A stretch of DNA of 64,000 nt from Pseudomonas sp. C1C7 (GCF_013359595.1 NZ_JABFMP010000024.1:47238-111237); one strand, 5' to 3'. Counted from the first letter of the stretch, positions 26,498 through 36,481 are shown. Program-made: numbers and translations. Notes: generated by a model from the sequence alone, not told the origin.

Positions 26498-27382
26498 CTA
26501 GCGCGGGGCGCTGGCTGGCGATGGTTCGGGAGTGATCGGGGCGACTGGTGGCTTGGCGGCATGGCCGTGCTCATCGCATTTGCAGGACAGGCGCTCGCCC
26601 GTGTCGACATTCATCAGGGTCAGGGCGCCGCCCCAGACGCAACCGGTGTCGAGGGCCGAGATGCCCGGATCCAGGACCTTGCCTTCCAGCGCGGCCCAAT
26701 GACCAAAAATGATCTTCACCTCTTTGGTCTTGCGGTCCTTGTGCTGGAACCAGGGCTTGTAGCCGGGCGGCGCGCTGTCCAGGCCTTCCTTGCTCTTGAG
26801 GTCGAGCTTGCCTTCGGCCGTGCAGAAGCGCATCCGGGTGAAATAGTTGGTGATCACCCGCAGGCGCGTCACGCCTTTGAGGTCGTTGTCCCATTTCGCC
26901 GGATCGTTGCCGTACATGCCGTCCAGGTAGGCCGGGAACAGATTGTCGTCGCGCAGGGCGGTCTCGACTTCGGCGGCGTACTTCAAGGCCTTGCGCAGCG
27001 ACCATTGCGGAGGGATGCCGGCATGGACCAGGGCGACGTTGCGCTGCTCGTCGTAATGCAGGAGTTTCTGCTGGCGCAGCCAATCAAGCAGCTCGGCGCT
27101 GTCGGGGGCGTCGATGATCTCGCGCAGGGTGTCGGCCTTCTTCAGGCGCTCGATGTTGCGCCCGGCTGCCAATAGATGAAGGTCGTGGTTGCCGAGCACG
27201 CACACCAGCGATTCGCGGATGTCATAGAGAAAACGCAGGGTTTCCAGCGATTGCGGGCCGCGGTTGACCAGGTCTCCTACCAGCCACAGGCGATCCTTTG
27301 CCGGGTCGAAGGCGACTTGTTTGAGCAGGCATTGCAGTGCTTCAAGACAGCCTTGCAGGTCGCCGACCGCATACGTCGCCAT
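26498..27382 (-). CDS. apaH: Symmetrical bis(5'-nucleosyl)-tetraphosphatase
   Basis: ApaH splits Ap4A into two ADP and removes Np4-type RNA caps. The 294-residue metallophosphatase has GDLQGC, GDLVNRGP and GNHDLHLLA at the start and LVHAGIPP in the middle. The C-terminal tail (AKPPVAPITPEPSPAS) is Pro-rich and probably disordered. Its ATG shares one base with the apaG stop, giving tight coupling. Confidence 0.98.
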   Translation of the reverse strand: MATYAVGDLQGCLEALQCLLKQVAFDPAKDRLWLVGDLVNRGPQSLETLRFLYDIRESLVCVLGNHDLHLLAAGRNIERLKKADTLREIIDAPDSAELLDWLRQQKLLHYDEQRNVALVHAGIPPQWSLRKALKYAAEVETALRDDNLFPAYLDGMYGNDPAKWDNDLKGVTRLRVITNYFTRMRFCTAEGKLDLKSKEGLDSAPPGYKPWFQHKDRKTKEVKIIFGHWAALEGKVLDPGISALDTGCVWGGALTLMNVDTGERLSCKCDEHGHAAKPPVAPITPEPSPASAPR

Positions 27383-27762
27383 CAGTGCAGGGCTCCGGGC
27401 ACCGCCAGGCGGAACGGGGCGATGATGGCGTCAAAGTGCTTACCGTCGTCGGCAATCATCTGATAGCTGCCTTGCATGGTACCGACTTTGGTGGTCATGA
27501 CCGTGCCGCTGCTGTAGGTGTGGCTCTTGCCCGCCTCGATCAACGGCTGCTGGCCGACCACGCCCGCACCGCGAACCTCTTCGACATGCCCGTCGCCATC
27601 GGTGATGACCCAGTGCCGTGAGAGCAATTTGGCTGGAATCAAGCCATTGTTTTGCACGGTGATGGTGTAGGCGAAGGCAAAGCGGTCTTGTTCGGGTTGC
27701 GATTGTTCTGCCAGATAGCGGGTGACGACGCTGACGTCGACCTGATAACGAGGATCGGACAT
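27382..27762 (-). CDS. apaG: Co2+/Mg2+ efflux protein ApaG
   Basis: This 126-residue protein has the ApaG/DUF525 immunoglobulin-like beta fold, with conserved LLSRHWVITDGDG and TMQGSYQM. Its role is still unclear; it is genetically tied to Co/Mg resistance in Salmonella and to apaH. It lies 123 bases downstream of rsmA and overlaps apaH by one base. Confidence 0.97.
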   Translation of the reverse strand: MSDPRYQVDVSVVTRYLAEQSQPEQDRFAFAYTITVQNNGLIPAKLLSRHWVITDGDGHVEEVRGAGVVGQQPLIEAGKSHTYSSGTVMTTKVGTMQGSYQMIADDGKHFDAIIAPFRLAVPGALH

Positions 27763-27885
27763 GCGAGAGGCCTTAAATTCGAAGCGGGACGCGGGGCGTA
27801 GCTGATAGAGATCAGTCTAGGACAAGAATCGGGTAGTAAACCAGACATGGGGGCTGGTGTCCTACCCGATAACGTTCAAGCGCTG

Positions 27886-28704
27886 TCAGGCGTCAGGGGT
27901 CTTCTGTTGTGACTGTTCGCTGAGTTTGTCAGCCAGGCGCACGAAGGCTGCCAGATCCAGCTGCTCGGGGCGCAAACCGCCATCGACGCCAGCGGCTTCG
28001 ATTTCGGCGTTGCTGAGCAACAACTTGAGGGTGTTACGCAGGGTCTTGCGACGCTGGTTGAACGCTTCGCGCACCACGCGCTCCAGCAGCCGATGGTCTT
28101 TGGCCGGGTGCGGCAGCACGGTGTGGGGCACCAGGCGCACGATGGCCGAATCGACTTTCGGTGGCGGGTTGAACGCGCCCGGGCCGACGTTGAACAGGTG
28201 CTCGACCCGGCAGTGGTACTGAACCATGATTGACAAACGGCCCCAGTCGCCACCACCCGGCCCCGCGGCAAGGCGCTCGACCACTTCCTTCTGCAACATG
28301 AAGTGCATGTCGCGAATCAGGTGCGAGTTGTGCAGCAGGTGAAAGATCAGCGGCGTGGAGATGTTGTAGGGCAGATTGCCAACCACCCGCAGACTGCGGG
28401 GTGCAGCGTTCAGGGTATTGAAGTCGAACTTCAGCGCGTCGCCCTGATGCAGATTGAAGTTGCTCTTGCCGGCGAACTGCTGGTTCAGGATCGGGATCAG
28501 ATCCTTGTCCAGTTCCACCACGTCCAGCTGGGCACCGCTGCCAAGCAGGCCGGCGGTCAACGCGCCCTGGCCCGGGCCGATTTCCAGCATCCGGTCATCG
28601 GGTTTGGCGTGAATGGAACGCAGGATGCGGTCGATAACCCCGGCATCGTGCAGAAAGTTCTGGCCAAAGCGTTTGCGCGCCTTGTGTTGGTATTGCTCGG
28701 TCAT
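27886..28704 (-). CDS. rsmA: 16S rRNA (A1518/A1519-N6)-dimethyltransferase
   Basis: RsmA (KsgA) dimethylates two adjacent adenines in helix 45 of 16S rRNA late in small-subunit assembly. The 272-residue protein has KRFGQNFLHD, the SAM-binding EIGPGQGALT and the catalytic NLPYNIST motif. It overlaps pdxA by 4 bases (ATGA), as in many gammaproteobacteria. Confidence 0.98.
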   Translation of the reverse strand: MTEQYQHKARKRFGQNFLHDAGVIDRILRSIHAKPDDRMLEIGPGQGALTAGLLGSGAQLDVVELDKDLIPILNQQFAGKSNFNLHQGDALKFDFNTLNAAPRSLRVVGNLPYNISTPLIFHLLHNSHLIRDMHFMLQKEVVERLAAGPGGGDWGRLSIMVQYHCRVEHLFNVGPGAFNPPPKVDSAIVRLVPHTVLPHPAKDHRLLERVVREAFNQRRKTLRNTLKLLLSNAEIEAAGVDGGLRPEQLDLAAFVRLADKLSEQSQQKTPDA

Positions 28705-29690
28705 AAACGGGTCTCGGCCATCTGGTAGGCGGTTTCCAGGGCCACTTGCAGGCTGCCGGTGTCGATCTTGCCGCTGCCGGCCAGGTCCAGGGCGGTGCCA
28801 TGGTCGACCGATGTGCGGATGATCGGCAGGCCGAGGGTCACGTTGACCGCAGCGCCGAAGCCTTTGTATTTCAGCACAGGCAGGCCCTGGTCGTGGTACA
28901 TCGCCAGCACTGCGTCGCAGTGCTCCAGATATTTGGGGGTAAACAGCGTGTCGGCGGGCAGGGGACCGCGCAGGTCCATGCCTTCGCCGCGCAGACGCTC
29001 CAGTGTGGGTTCGATGATATCGATTTCTTCATGGCCCAGGTGTCCGCCTTCACCGGCGTGGGGGTTGAGCCCACACACCAGGATGCGTGGCTGGGCGATG
29101 CCGAATTTTTCCTGCAGATCGGTATGGAGGATTCGCGTGACCCGCTCCAGGCGCTCCGGTGTGATTGCATCGGCAATCTCGCGCAGCGGCAGGTGAGTGG
29201 TGACCAGCGCCACGCGCAAGCCGCGGGTGGCGAGCATCATGACCACTTGCGCGGTGTGGGTCAGATCGGCGAGGAACTCCGTGTGCCCGGAAAAGGCAAT
29301 CCCGGACTCGTTGATCACGCCCTTGTGCACGGGCGCGGTGATCATCCCGGCGAAATGTCCGTCCAGGCAGCCTTTGCCTGCGCGGGTCAGGGTTTCCAGA
29401 ACGAAGGCGGCGTTGGCCTTGTCCAGTTGCCCGGCGGCGACCTTGGCGTTCAACGGGGTATCCCAGACATACAGGCTGTTGGCTGGAGCAGGTGTGTCTG
29501 GCCAGTTGTCCGGTGTCACCGGCAGCAAGTCGACGGCCACCCCCAGTTGCGCGGCCCGCTCGATAAGCAGGTCGCGACTGGTAATGGCAATCAGGGGGTG
29601 TGGCTGGGCTTGCGAGGCGAGCAGCAGGCACAGGTCAGGACCTATGCCCGCTGGTTCGCCGGGTGTCAGCGCAAAGCGTTTGGGCTTCAC
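28701..29690 (-). CDS. pdxA: 4-hydroxythreonine-4-phosphate dehydrogenase
   Basis: PdxA oxidises 4-phosphohydroxy-threonine in pyridoxal-phosphate synthesis. The 329-residue enzyme has LTPGEPAGIGPDL, SGHTEFLADL and GLNPHAGEGGHLGHEE, which hold the metal-binding His and substrate contacts. The ATG overlaps the surA stop by 4 bases. Confidence 0.98.
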   Translation of the reverse strand: MKPKRFALTPGEPAGIGPDLCLLLASQAQPHPLIAITSRDLLIERAAQLGVAVDLLPVTPDNWPDTPAPANSLYVWDTPLNAKVAAGQLDKANAAFVLETLTRAGKGCLDGHFAGMITAPVHKGVINESGIAFSGHTEFLADLTHTAQVVMMLATRGLRVALVTTHLPLREIADAITPERLERVTRILHTDLQEKFGIAQPRILVCGLNPHAGEGGHLGHEEIDIIEPTLERLRGEGMDLRGPLPADTLFTPKYLEHCDAVLAMYHDQGLPVLKYKGFGAAVNVTLGLPIIRTSVDHGTALDLAGSGKIDTGSLQVALETAYQMAETRL

Positions 29691-31009
29691 TGCGCGGCCT
29701 GGTCGGCGCCAGGGAGTTTGATTTCAACGTACGCTTCGTCACGGATCTGACGCAGCCAGGTTTGCAGCTCTTCGTCGTATTTGCGGTTACGCAGTACGGT
29801 CATTGCCTGCTGTTCGCGAGCCTGGGTGGTGCTGTCGGTGGCGCGACGGCCAAGGACTTCCAGTACATGCCAGCCATATTGAGTCTGGAACGGCTTGGAC
29901 AGCTGACCTTGCGGGGTCTTGGCCATCACTTCGCGGAACTCCGGAACCAAGGCGTTCGGGTCGATCCAGTTCAGGTCGCCGCCGTTGAGCGCCGAACCCG
30001 GGTCTTCAGAGAAGCTCTTGGCCAGTTCGCCGAAATCTTCGCCCGACTGGATGCGGGCGTAAAGCGACTCGGCCAGGGCCTTGGTCTTGGCTTCGTCACG
30101 GATCGGGCTTGGTTTGACCAGAATGTGCCGCACATGCACTTCGTCACGCACCTGCGATTCACCGCCACGCTTGTCGGTGATCTTCAGGATGATGAAGCCG
30201 CCGGGCGTGCGCATTGGCTGGGTGATGTCGCCAACGGTCATGGTGCTCAACAGGCGATCGAAGGGTGGTGGCAACTGAGCGGCTTTACGCCAGCCCATGT
30301 CGCCGCCTTCAAGTGCCGATTCACTGGCGGATTTGGCAATGGCCAGTTGACCGAAGTCAGCGCCTTGCTTGAGCTGCTGGTAAACCGCATCAGCCTGTTT
30401 GGCGGCAGCCTGAATCGCGTCGGAGTTGGCGCTTTCCGGCGTAGGAATCAGGATGTTGGAGAGGCGGAACTCTTCGGACAGCTGCATTTTGCCCAGGTCG
30501 GAAGCCAGAAAGTTCTTCACTTCCTGCTCGGTGACCTGGATGCGTTCTGCCACACGGCGCTGGCGCACACGGCTGATGACCATTTCGCGACGAATCTGCT
30601 CACGGGCGTCGTCGTAGGACAGGCCGTCGCGAGTCAGGGCGGCGCGGAACTGCTCGACCGACATGTTGTTGCGCTGGGCAATGGTGCCGACCGCCTGGTT
30701 CAGTTCTTCATCGGTGATGCGAATGCCGGAACGTTCGCCGATCTGCAGTTGCAGGTTCTCGACGATCAGGCGTTCCAGTACCTGCTGCTCCAGTACGCTG
30801 GCTGGCGGTACGGCCGAACCACGCTTGGCGATGGTTTGCTGGACTTCATGTACCCGTTGATCCAGTTGACTCTGCATGACCACGTCGTTGTCGACGATGG
30901 CCACCACTTTATCAATGGACTCTACTGCGGCGCTGGCCGCAGTAGTCAGGAACAACGCGCCCAGCATCAGCGGGCGCAGACAATCAGAAAGCTTGGTCTT
31001 CACGTTCAC
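29687..31009 (-). CDS. surA: Periplasmic chaperone and peptidyl-prolyl isomerase SurA
   Basis: SurA escorts outer-membrane proteins, including LptD, through the periplasm. The 440-residue precursor has a signal peptide (to ~residue 28, ending TAASAA), an N-terminal chaperone domain, two parvulin domains (~180–280 and ~290–390, each with a VRHILV or RLSNILI start) and a C-terminal helix. Its start lies inside the 3' end of lptD (26-base overlap), which links chaperone and client. Confidence 0.98.
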   Translation of the reverse strand: MNVKTKLSDCLRPLMLGALFLTTAASAAVESIDKVVAIVDNDVVMQSQLDQRVHEVQQTIAKRGSAVPPASVLEQQVLERLIVENLQLQIGERSGIRITDEELNQAVGTIAQRNNMSVEQFRAALTRDGLSYDDAREQIRREMVISRVRQRRVAERIQVTEQEVKNFLASDLGKMQLSEEFRLSNILIPTPESANSDAIQAAAKQADAVYQQLKQGADFGQLAIAKSASESALEGGDMGWRKAAQLPPPFDRLLSTMTVGDITQPMRTPGGFIILKITDKRGGESQVRDEVHVRHILVKPSPIRDEAKTKALAESLYARIQSGEDFGELAKSFSEDPGSALNGGDLNWIDPNALVPEFREVMAKTPQGQLSKPFQTQYGWHVLEVLGRRATDSTTQAREQQAMTVLRNRKYDEELQTWLRQIRDEAYVEIKLPGADQAAQ

Positions 31010-33782
31010 GATAACCTTGAATGCCTTTGTCGAGGAAGCTCTCTACCTTGGCGCCGGTGAGGCCGCCGAGTCCCTTCAGAACAATTTGGAGGAAGACGCC
31101 ATGGTCGCCTTTTTCGTTTTGCGGTGCTTCCTGGCTGAACTCTTCATAATCGACCCAGTAACGGTTGATCAGGCGCAGTTTCCAGCAGCAGCTGTCGTAC
31201 TCGAAACCACCGAAGGCTTCCAGGGTACGGTTGCGGTTGTAGTCATACTGCCAGCGGCTGATGGCGTTCCACTGCGGCACGATCGGCCAGATCACCGAGA
31301 AATCGTGCTGTTCGATCTTGTAGTAGTCCTTCACGTAGCCAGGCTGGCCCGGAACGCCGTAGTCGCCGCCGCCGACCTGCCATTGACCGGTGTTCTGGTC
31401 GTAGCGGATCTGGTCGTTGCGATAGCGGTAACCGACGTTGACGACCTTGTTCGGGTTGTCTTCAGGCTGGTAGTGGAACATCGCGCTGCCCGAGCGAGGG
31501 CTGCGGCTGTCCGGGTCCCAGTTGTAGTCGGCGGTGGTGCGCCAGTCGCGGTTCCAGCGATACTCGTATTCCAGTGCGTATGGAGACACGCTTGAGTGTG
31601 CGTCTTCGCGGGTTTTCGCATCGATACCCGGCAACTGGACTTCACGATCCTTGAAGTACAACGCCTGGCCGACGCTGATGCGTTGACGTTCGAAGCCGTT
31701 GTCTTCGATCCAGCGGCTGGTCACGCCCAGCGACAGCTTGTTCTCGTCGCCGACGCGGTCGGAGCCGGAGAAGCGGTTGTCGCGGAACAGGGACGCGTAG
31801 TTGAAGGTGTATTCGCTGGTATCGAACACTGGAATGTCTTCCTGGTCCTTCTCTGGTACGTAGAGATAGAACAGGCGTGGTTCGAGCGTCTGACGATAGT
31901 TCTTGCCGAACCAGGATGTGTTGCGATCGAAGTACAGGCCGCTGTCGATACTGGCAATTGGCACGCCACGGTTCTGACTGGAGTCGAAAGTGCCGTTTAG
32001 GCGGTCCTGTTCGGCCGTCTGCGCAGCAACCTGGCTCTTGCCGATGCTGTCCAGATCCAGTTGGTATTGGGTGTACTGATACTTGAGCTTCGGCGTCAGG
32101 AAACCATAGGTCGCTTGCATCGGCAGGCTGACAGAGGGTGCAAGGTTCAGACGATCGCCGTTGGCGCGCGCCAGACCCTGAACGTTGGTGTCCAGACGTG
32201 GTTCGGTCGTGCCGTCTTCGTTGACGAAGTTGCCGGTTTTCAGGTCCCGGTCGAAACGGACGATTTCAGATTGATAATCGAATTTCAGGCCGTTCGGGTG
32301 ATAAGGCAGCTGACCATTGAAGGTGATCTGCGGCAAACGGTCATACGGCGTGATGTTCGACACGGTCGCCAGTTGATACGCCTGGGCATTCACACGCGCG
32401 GTATAGCTGTCGCCACGGTAGGTGACCGAGCCCTGCTGGTTCACGTAATCGGCGCTCTTCACGCCGATCTGGTCAGTCTGCAGATCCTGGAAGTAATAAG
32501 GATCGCTGATTTTGGTGTAGTCGACTTGCGTGAGTACGCGCGAGTCCAGACCACCCTTGTGCTGCCAGTTGTACATGTAGCGGGTTTTTTCGTAGTCCGT
32601 CTGCAGCTTGCGGTCGTCGTCTTCGTCGTTGAGATACGCGGCACCGAACTGACCTTCGCTGGATTTGGTCAGGTAACGGAATTCGCCTTCCATCAACAGG
32701 CCACGCTTGGCCATGTAGCGCGGATACAACGTGGCATCGTAGTTCGGTGCCAGGTTGAAGTAGTACGGCGTGACCAGCATGAAGCCGGTATCGCTGCCGG
32801 TGCCGATGGTCGGCGGCAGGAAGCCGGACTGGCGACGGTCGTCGATCGGGAAATAGATGTACGGCGTGTACAGGACAGGAATGTCCTTCACGCGCAGGGT
32901 CACGTTGGTCGCAGTACCGAAACCGGTGGCGGGGTTCAAGGTAATGTTGTTGCCCTTGAGCTGCCAGGCGTTGCTGTTCGGTTCACACGTGGTGTACGTA
33001 CCGTCCTTGAGGCGGATGATCGCGTTCTCGGCACGCTTGGCGTACAGCGCGTTACCGCGGATACGCGACTTGTGCATCACGTATTCGGCGTTGTCGACCT
33101 TGGCTTCACCGGTGTCGAGTTGCACATCGGCGTGGTCGCCAACGATCAGGGCACCGTTGTCGCGGATGCGGACGTTGCCGGCCAGCTCACCACGGCTCTC
33201 GGCCTGGTACAGGTTGGCTTCGTCGGCTTCGACCTGCATGCTGCCCTGGCGCATGACCACGTCACCGGCCAGGGTGGCGACTTGCTCATCCTGCTTGTAG
33301 CGCGAGGCTTTCGCGCCGATAAAGGTTGGCGCGTCACTTTTATTCGTCTTGTCATTCATGCCAGGACGAATCGGTTCGATATAGGAACCAGAGCAGTAAG
33401 GGCCGGTTTCGGCCAATTGGGCTGCCGTAAGTTGTTCGCGGGGAACCCAGTCGAGGTGGCTGTAGTCTTCGCTACGGGACTTCAGGCCGCGACCCTTGGA
33501 CTCGGTAACGAGTACGGGCTTGGCGCCAGAGTCTTCGCTGGAGCCGCTTTCGGCCGCAGTTTCGCCGGATGCGGAAACGGCGCTGCCGTCATGCACGGGA
33601 CGCGGAGGCAATGCAGCCGCAGGCGTCTTGGGCGAGCAATCCCAGGCACCCGAAGCAGAGACTGAGCAGTCATACTGTTCGCCGGCGACTACATAGGAAG
33701 TAGCTAGAGGTTGCAAGGCCAGCAGACTGCCGGTTACCAACAACGGAAATTTTTTACGAAACGCGGGGGATTTCAATGCCAT
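30984..33782 (-). CDS. lptD: LPS-assembly outer-membrane protein LptD
   Basis: LptD with LptE inserts lipopolysaccharide into the outer leaflet. The 932-residue precursor starts at MALKSPAFRKKF (ATG 33782) with a signal peptide to about residue 33; the longer frame to 34016 runs into amgK promoter DNA. After a Cys pair (CSVSASGAWDC) and a linker come an OstA/LptA-like beta-jellyroll (~140–280) and a C-terminal barrel. A CCW motif near the end supplies the other disulfide cysteines. Divergent from amgK. Confidence 0.98.
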   Translation of the reverse strand: MALKSPAFRKKFPLLVTGSLLALQPLATSYVVAGEQYDCSVSASGAWDCSPKTPAAALPPRPVHDGSAVSASGETAAESGSSEDSGAKPVLVTESKGRGLKSRSEDYSHLDWVPREQLTAAQLAETGPYCSGSYIEPIRPGMNDKTNKSDAPTFIGAKASRYKQDEQVATLAGDVVMRQGSMQVEADEANLYQAESRGELAGNVRIRDNGALIVGDHADVQLDTGEAKVDNAEYVMHKSRIRGNALYAKRAENAIIRLKDGTYTTCEPNSNAWQLKGNNITLNPATGFGTATNVTLRVKDIPVLYTPYIYFPIDDRRQSGFLPPTIGTGSDTGFMLVTPYYFNLAPNYDATLYPRYMAKRGLLMEGEFRYLTKSSEGQFGAAYLNDEDDDRKLQTDYEKTRYMYNWQHKGGLDSRVLTQVDYTKISDPYYFQDLQTDQIGVKSADYVNQQGSVTYRGDSYTARVNAQAYQLATVSNITPYDRLPQITFNGQLPYHPNGLKFDYQSEIVRFDRDLKTGNFVNEDGTTEPRLDTNVQGLARANGDRLNLAPSVSLPMQATYGFLTPKLKYQYTQYQLDLDSIGKSQVAAQTAEQDRLNGTFDSSQNRGVPIASIDSGLYFDRNTSWFGKNYRQTLEPRLFYLYVPEKDQEDIPVFDTSEYTFNYASLFRDNRFSGSDRVGDENKLSLGVTSRWIEDNGFERQRISVGQALYFKDREVQLPGIDAKTREDAHSSVSPYALEYEYRWNRDWRTTADYNWDPDSRSPRSGSAMFHYQPEDNPNKVVNVGYRYRNDQIRYDQNTGQWQVGGGDYGVPGQPGYVKDYYKIEQHDFSVIWPIVPQWNAISRWQYDYNRNRTLEAFGGFEYDSCCWKLRLINRYWVDYEEFSQEAPQNEKGDHGVFLQIVLKGLGGLTGAKVESFLDKGIQGYREREDQAF

Positions 33783-33912
33783 CTTATTAGTCCGGGCTTC
33801 CTGCGTGCCATCTGCCCGCGGTGTGGGCCGCACGCCTCTCGATGGTCTGAAAAAGATGCTGGATAATAAAGCATGACCCGCTTGACGGCTAGGGCCGTCG
33901 GAGACCCTTGCA

Positions 33913-34932
33913 ATGCCTGACCAAGATGTACGTTTGCAACACCTGAAAGTTTGGCTCGATGAACAATTGACGATCCTTTTTGCAGAGCAGGGTTGGGGTG
34001 CCGTACCCCCGGCCACATTGACCGCGGCCAGCAGCGACGCGAGTTTCCGGCGTTATTTCCGTTGGGAGGGCGCCGATAGAAGTTTCATCGTGATGGACGC
34101 GCCACCGCCCCAGGAAAACTGCAAACCCTTCGTGGATATCGCTTTTTTGCTGGCGAAATCCGGAATAAATGTGCCGAAAATTTATGCCGAAGACCTCGAA
34201 CGCGGTTTTCTTTTGCTCAATGACCTGGGCAACAAGACCTATCTGGACGTGATCGACGGCGAAAACGCCGACCCTTTGTTCGACGACGCCCTGCAAGCGC
34301 TGCTGGCATTTCAGCAGTTGCCAATGGTTGCGCCGCTGCCCAGCTATGACGTCGCACTGCTGCGTCGCGAGCTGGAGCTGTTCCCGGAGTGGTACGTCAA
34401 ACGCGAGCTGGGCATCGAGTTCGACGCCGCCCAGCAAGTGCTCTGGCAACAGGTCAGCGATCTGCTGATCGACAGCGCCCTGGCGCAGCCCAAGGTCCTG
34501 GTGCACCGTGACTACATGCCGCGCAACCTGATGCTCAGCGAGCCGAATCCTGGCGTGCTGGATTTCCAGGACGCGGTCTACGGTCCTGTGACCTATGACG
34601 TCACCTGCCTGTTCAAGGACGCGTTCCTCAGCTGGCCCGAAGAACGCGTGCGCGGCTGGCTGGAGCGCTACTGGCAGCAAGCTGCCGCCCTGAATATTCC
34701 GGTACAGGCCGATTTCGAAGACTTCCTGCGCGCCAGTGACCTGATGGGCGTGCAGCGCCACCTGAAGGTAATCGGCATTTTCGCCCGCATCTGCCACCGC
34801 GACGGCAAGCCGCGATACCTGACCGATGTGCCGCGTTTCTTTGCCTATATAGAAGCAGTGATCGCCCGTCGCCCTGAGCTGGCCGAGCTGGATGTGTTGC
34901 TGGCCAGTCTGCGCGCCGGAGTCAAAGCATGA
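33913..34932 (+). CDS. amgK: N-acetylmuramate/N-acetylglucosamine kinase AmgK
   Basis: AmgK phosphorylates recycled MurNAc and GlcNAc at the anomeric position. This bypasses de novo UDP-MurNAc synthesis and contributes to fosfomycin tolerance in pseudomonads. The 339-residue aminoglycoside-phosphotransferase-fold protein has the Brenner motif VLVHRDYMPRNLM and the metal-binding LDFQDAVYGP. A GACGGC/GCCGTC hairpin lies 14 bases before the ATG. It overlaps murU by 4 bases. Confidence 0.95.
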   Translation: MPDQDVRLQHLKVWLDEQLTILFAEQGWGAVPPATLTAASSDASFRRYFRWEGADRSFIVMDAPPPQENCKPFVDIAFLLAKSGINVPKIYAEDLERGFLLLNDLGNKTYLDVIDGENADPLFDDALQALLAFQQLPMVAPLPSYDVALLRRELELFPEWYVKRELGIEFDAAQQVLWQQVSDLLIDSALAQPKVLVHRDYMPRNLMLSEPNPGVLDFQDAVYGPVTYDVTCLFKDAFLSWPEERVRGWLERYWQQAAALNIPVQADFEDFLRASDLMGVQRHLKVIGIFARICHRDGKPRYLTDVPRFFAYIEAVIARRPELAELDVLLASLRAGVKA

Positions 34933-35600
34933 AGGCAATGATTCTGGCGGCAGGCAAAGGCGAGCGCATGCGCCCGTTGACCCTGACCACGCCAAAACCC
35001 CTGGTTCGCGCCGGCGGGGTGCCGCTGATTGAGTATCACCTGCAGGCGCTGGCCGCCGCCGGGTTTACCGAGATCGTGATCAACCATGCCTGGCTCGGCC
35101 AGCAGATCGAAGATTACCTGGGCGATGGCTCGCGTTTTGGCGTGAGCATCCAGTATTCCGCGGAGGGCGAACCGCTGGAAACCGGTGGCGGGATTTTCCG
35201 AGCGTTGCCGTTGCTGGGCGATGACGCGTTTGTTGTGGTCAATGGTGATATCTGGACCGATTACGACTTCAGCGTGCTGCACCAGCCCATCGTCGGCCTG
35301 GCGCATCTGGTGCTGGCCGAGAACCCGGCCCATCACCCGTCCGGGGATTTCCAGTTGATCGACGGGCAAGTCCACGATGGCCAGCCGGGCACTGCCAACC
35401 TGACCTACAGCGGTATCGCCGTGCTGCACCCGCAACTGTTCGAAGGCTGTTCGGCCGGTGCGTTCAAACTGGCGCCGCTGCTGCGTGACGCGATGGCGAA
35501 CGGGCAGGTGTCGGGCGAGCGCCTGAACGGGCTGTGGGTCGATGTCGGTACCCACGAGCGTCTGGCCGAGGCTGAAGCACTGATTGAAGCGAGCCGCTGA
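34929..35600 (+). CDS. murU: N-acetylmuramate alpha-1-phosphate uridylyltransferase MurU
   Basis: MurU makes UDP-MurNAc from the AmgK product, completing the Pseudomonas cell-wall recycling shortcut. The 223-residue nucleotidyltransferase begins MILAAGKGERMRPLT after two residues, with KPLVRAGG following. VVNGDIWTDYD holds the metal-binding Asp. The start overlaps amgK as ATGA; the djlA-like ATG follows the stop by one base. Confidence 0.96.
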   Translation: MKAMILAAGKGERMRPLTLTTPKPLVRAGGVPLIEYHLQALAAAGFTEIVINHAWLGQQIEDYLGDGSRFGVSIQYSAEGEPLETGGGIFRALPLLGDDAFVVVNGDIWTDYDFSVLHQPIVGLAHLVLAENPAHHPSGDFQLIDGQVHDGQPGTANLTYSGIAVLHPQLFEGCSAGAFKLAPLLRDAMANGQVSGERLNGLWVDVGTHERLAEAEALIEASR

Positions 35601-35601
35601 C

Positions 35602-36369
35602 ATGCTGTGGCCAGGGACTCTGATTGGAGCCGGAGCAGGCTTTGCCATTGCCAGCATTCCGGGGGCCATGCTCGGCGCCTTGTTGGGCCAGGCGCTGGAT
35701 CGACGCCTGCATTTGCAGAGTTGGGGGCATCTGCTGGAGAAGCTCGGTGGGCGCCCCGTCCTGCGCAACGACGAACTGCTTTTCGTGCTGCTGGGAAGGC
35801 TGGCCAAGTGCGATGGGCGGGTCGTGGACGGCCATATCCAGCAGGCGCGCCAGGAAATGCGCTCGCTGGAGATGAATGAACCGGCTCAGCGTCGGGCGAT
35901 TGCCGCGTTCAATCGCGGCAAGTCAGGCAACGACCGGTTGCGCGGATACCTGCGTCGGCTGAGTGCTCAGCCTCATGCGGCCGAAGGCGTGTTGCGCGCT
36001 TGCTGGCGAATGATCTGGGCCGATGGCCGCGCGGGCAGCAGTGAGCGCGAGTTGATTGCTCAATGGGGCAAGTGGTTGGGCTGGACAACGCATCAGGTGC
36101 AGGCGCTGGCGATTGACTATGAGCCCAACAGACGTCCGCCAGTCAGCAGTACCGTGTCTTATCAGGACGCCTTGCGACTGCTGGGGGTATCCGCCACCAC
36201 TGAGCCTGCGCAGATCAAGCGGGCCTATCGGCGGCTGCTCAGCCGTCATCATCCGGACAAGATCGCTGGCAGCGGGGCGACTGCGTCGCAGGTACGTGAG
36301 GCGACCGAGAAGACCCGCGAATTGCATAACGCCTATACGTTGATTCGTCAGCGGCGGGATTTTCGCTGA
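35602..36369 (+). CDS. djlA: DjlA-like co-chaperone with TerB and J domains
   Basis: This 255-residue protein has an N-terminal membrane segment (GTLIGAGAGFAIASIPGAML), a TerB-like helical domain (~55–165) and a C-terminal J domain (~190–255). The J domain carries the DnaK-activating HPD motif in RRLLSRHHPDKI. It is expected to be an inner-membrane partner of DnaK with the J domain in the cytoplasm. The third gene of amgK–murU–djlA; the in-frame start at 35584 inside murU is less likely. Confidence 0.92.
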   Translation: MLWPGTLIGAGAGFAIASIPGAMLGALLGQALDRRLHLQSWGHLLEKLGGRPVLRNDELLFVLLGRLAKCDGRVVDGHIQQARQEMRSLEMNEPAQRRAIAAFNRGKSGNDRLRGYLRRLSAQPHAAEGVLRACWRMIWADGRAGSSERELIAQWGKWLGWTTHQVQALAIDYEPNRRPPVSSTVSYQDALRLLGVSATTEPAQIKRAYRRLLSRHHPDKIAGSGATASQVREATEKTRELHNAYTLIRQRRDFR

Positions 36370-36396
36370 TAGCGATGTGTTGTTTGAAAGGACGCC

Positions 36397-36465
36397 TTCG
36401 CGGGCAAGCCTCGCTGCTACAGGCTTTGAGTTGTTTGCCTGTAGCAGCGAGGCTTGCCCGCGAAA
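36397..36465. repeat. REPIN
   Basis: TTCGCGGGCAAGCCTCGCTG at 36397 begins a 28-base arm perfectly complementary to 36438–36465, with a 13-base loop. It is a third REP subfamily. It sits between the convergent djlA-like and DUF3530 genes and probably ends both transcripts. Confidence 0.88.
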
Positions 36466-36481
36466 GGTTCAACCCGATCTA

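Noticed and set aside
33783..34016. N-terminal extension of lptD
   Set aside because: Would overlap the divergent amgK start and precede a normal signal peptide; the ATG at 33782 fits the family.
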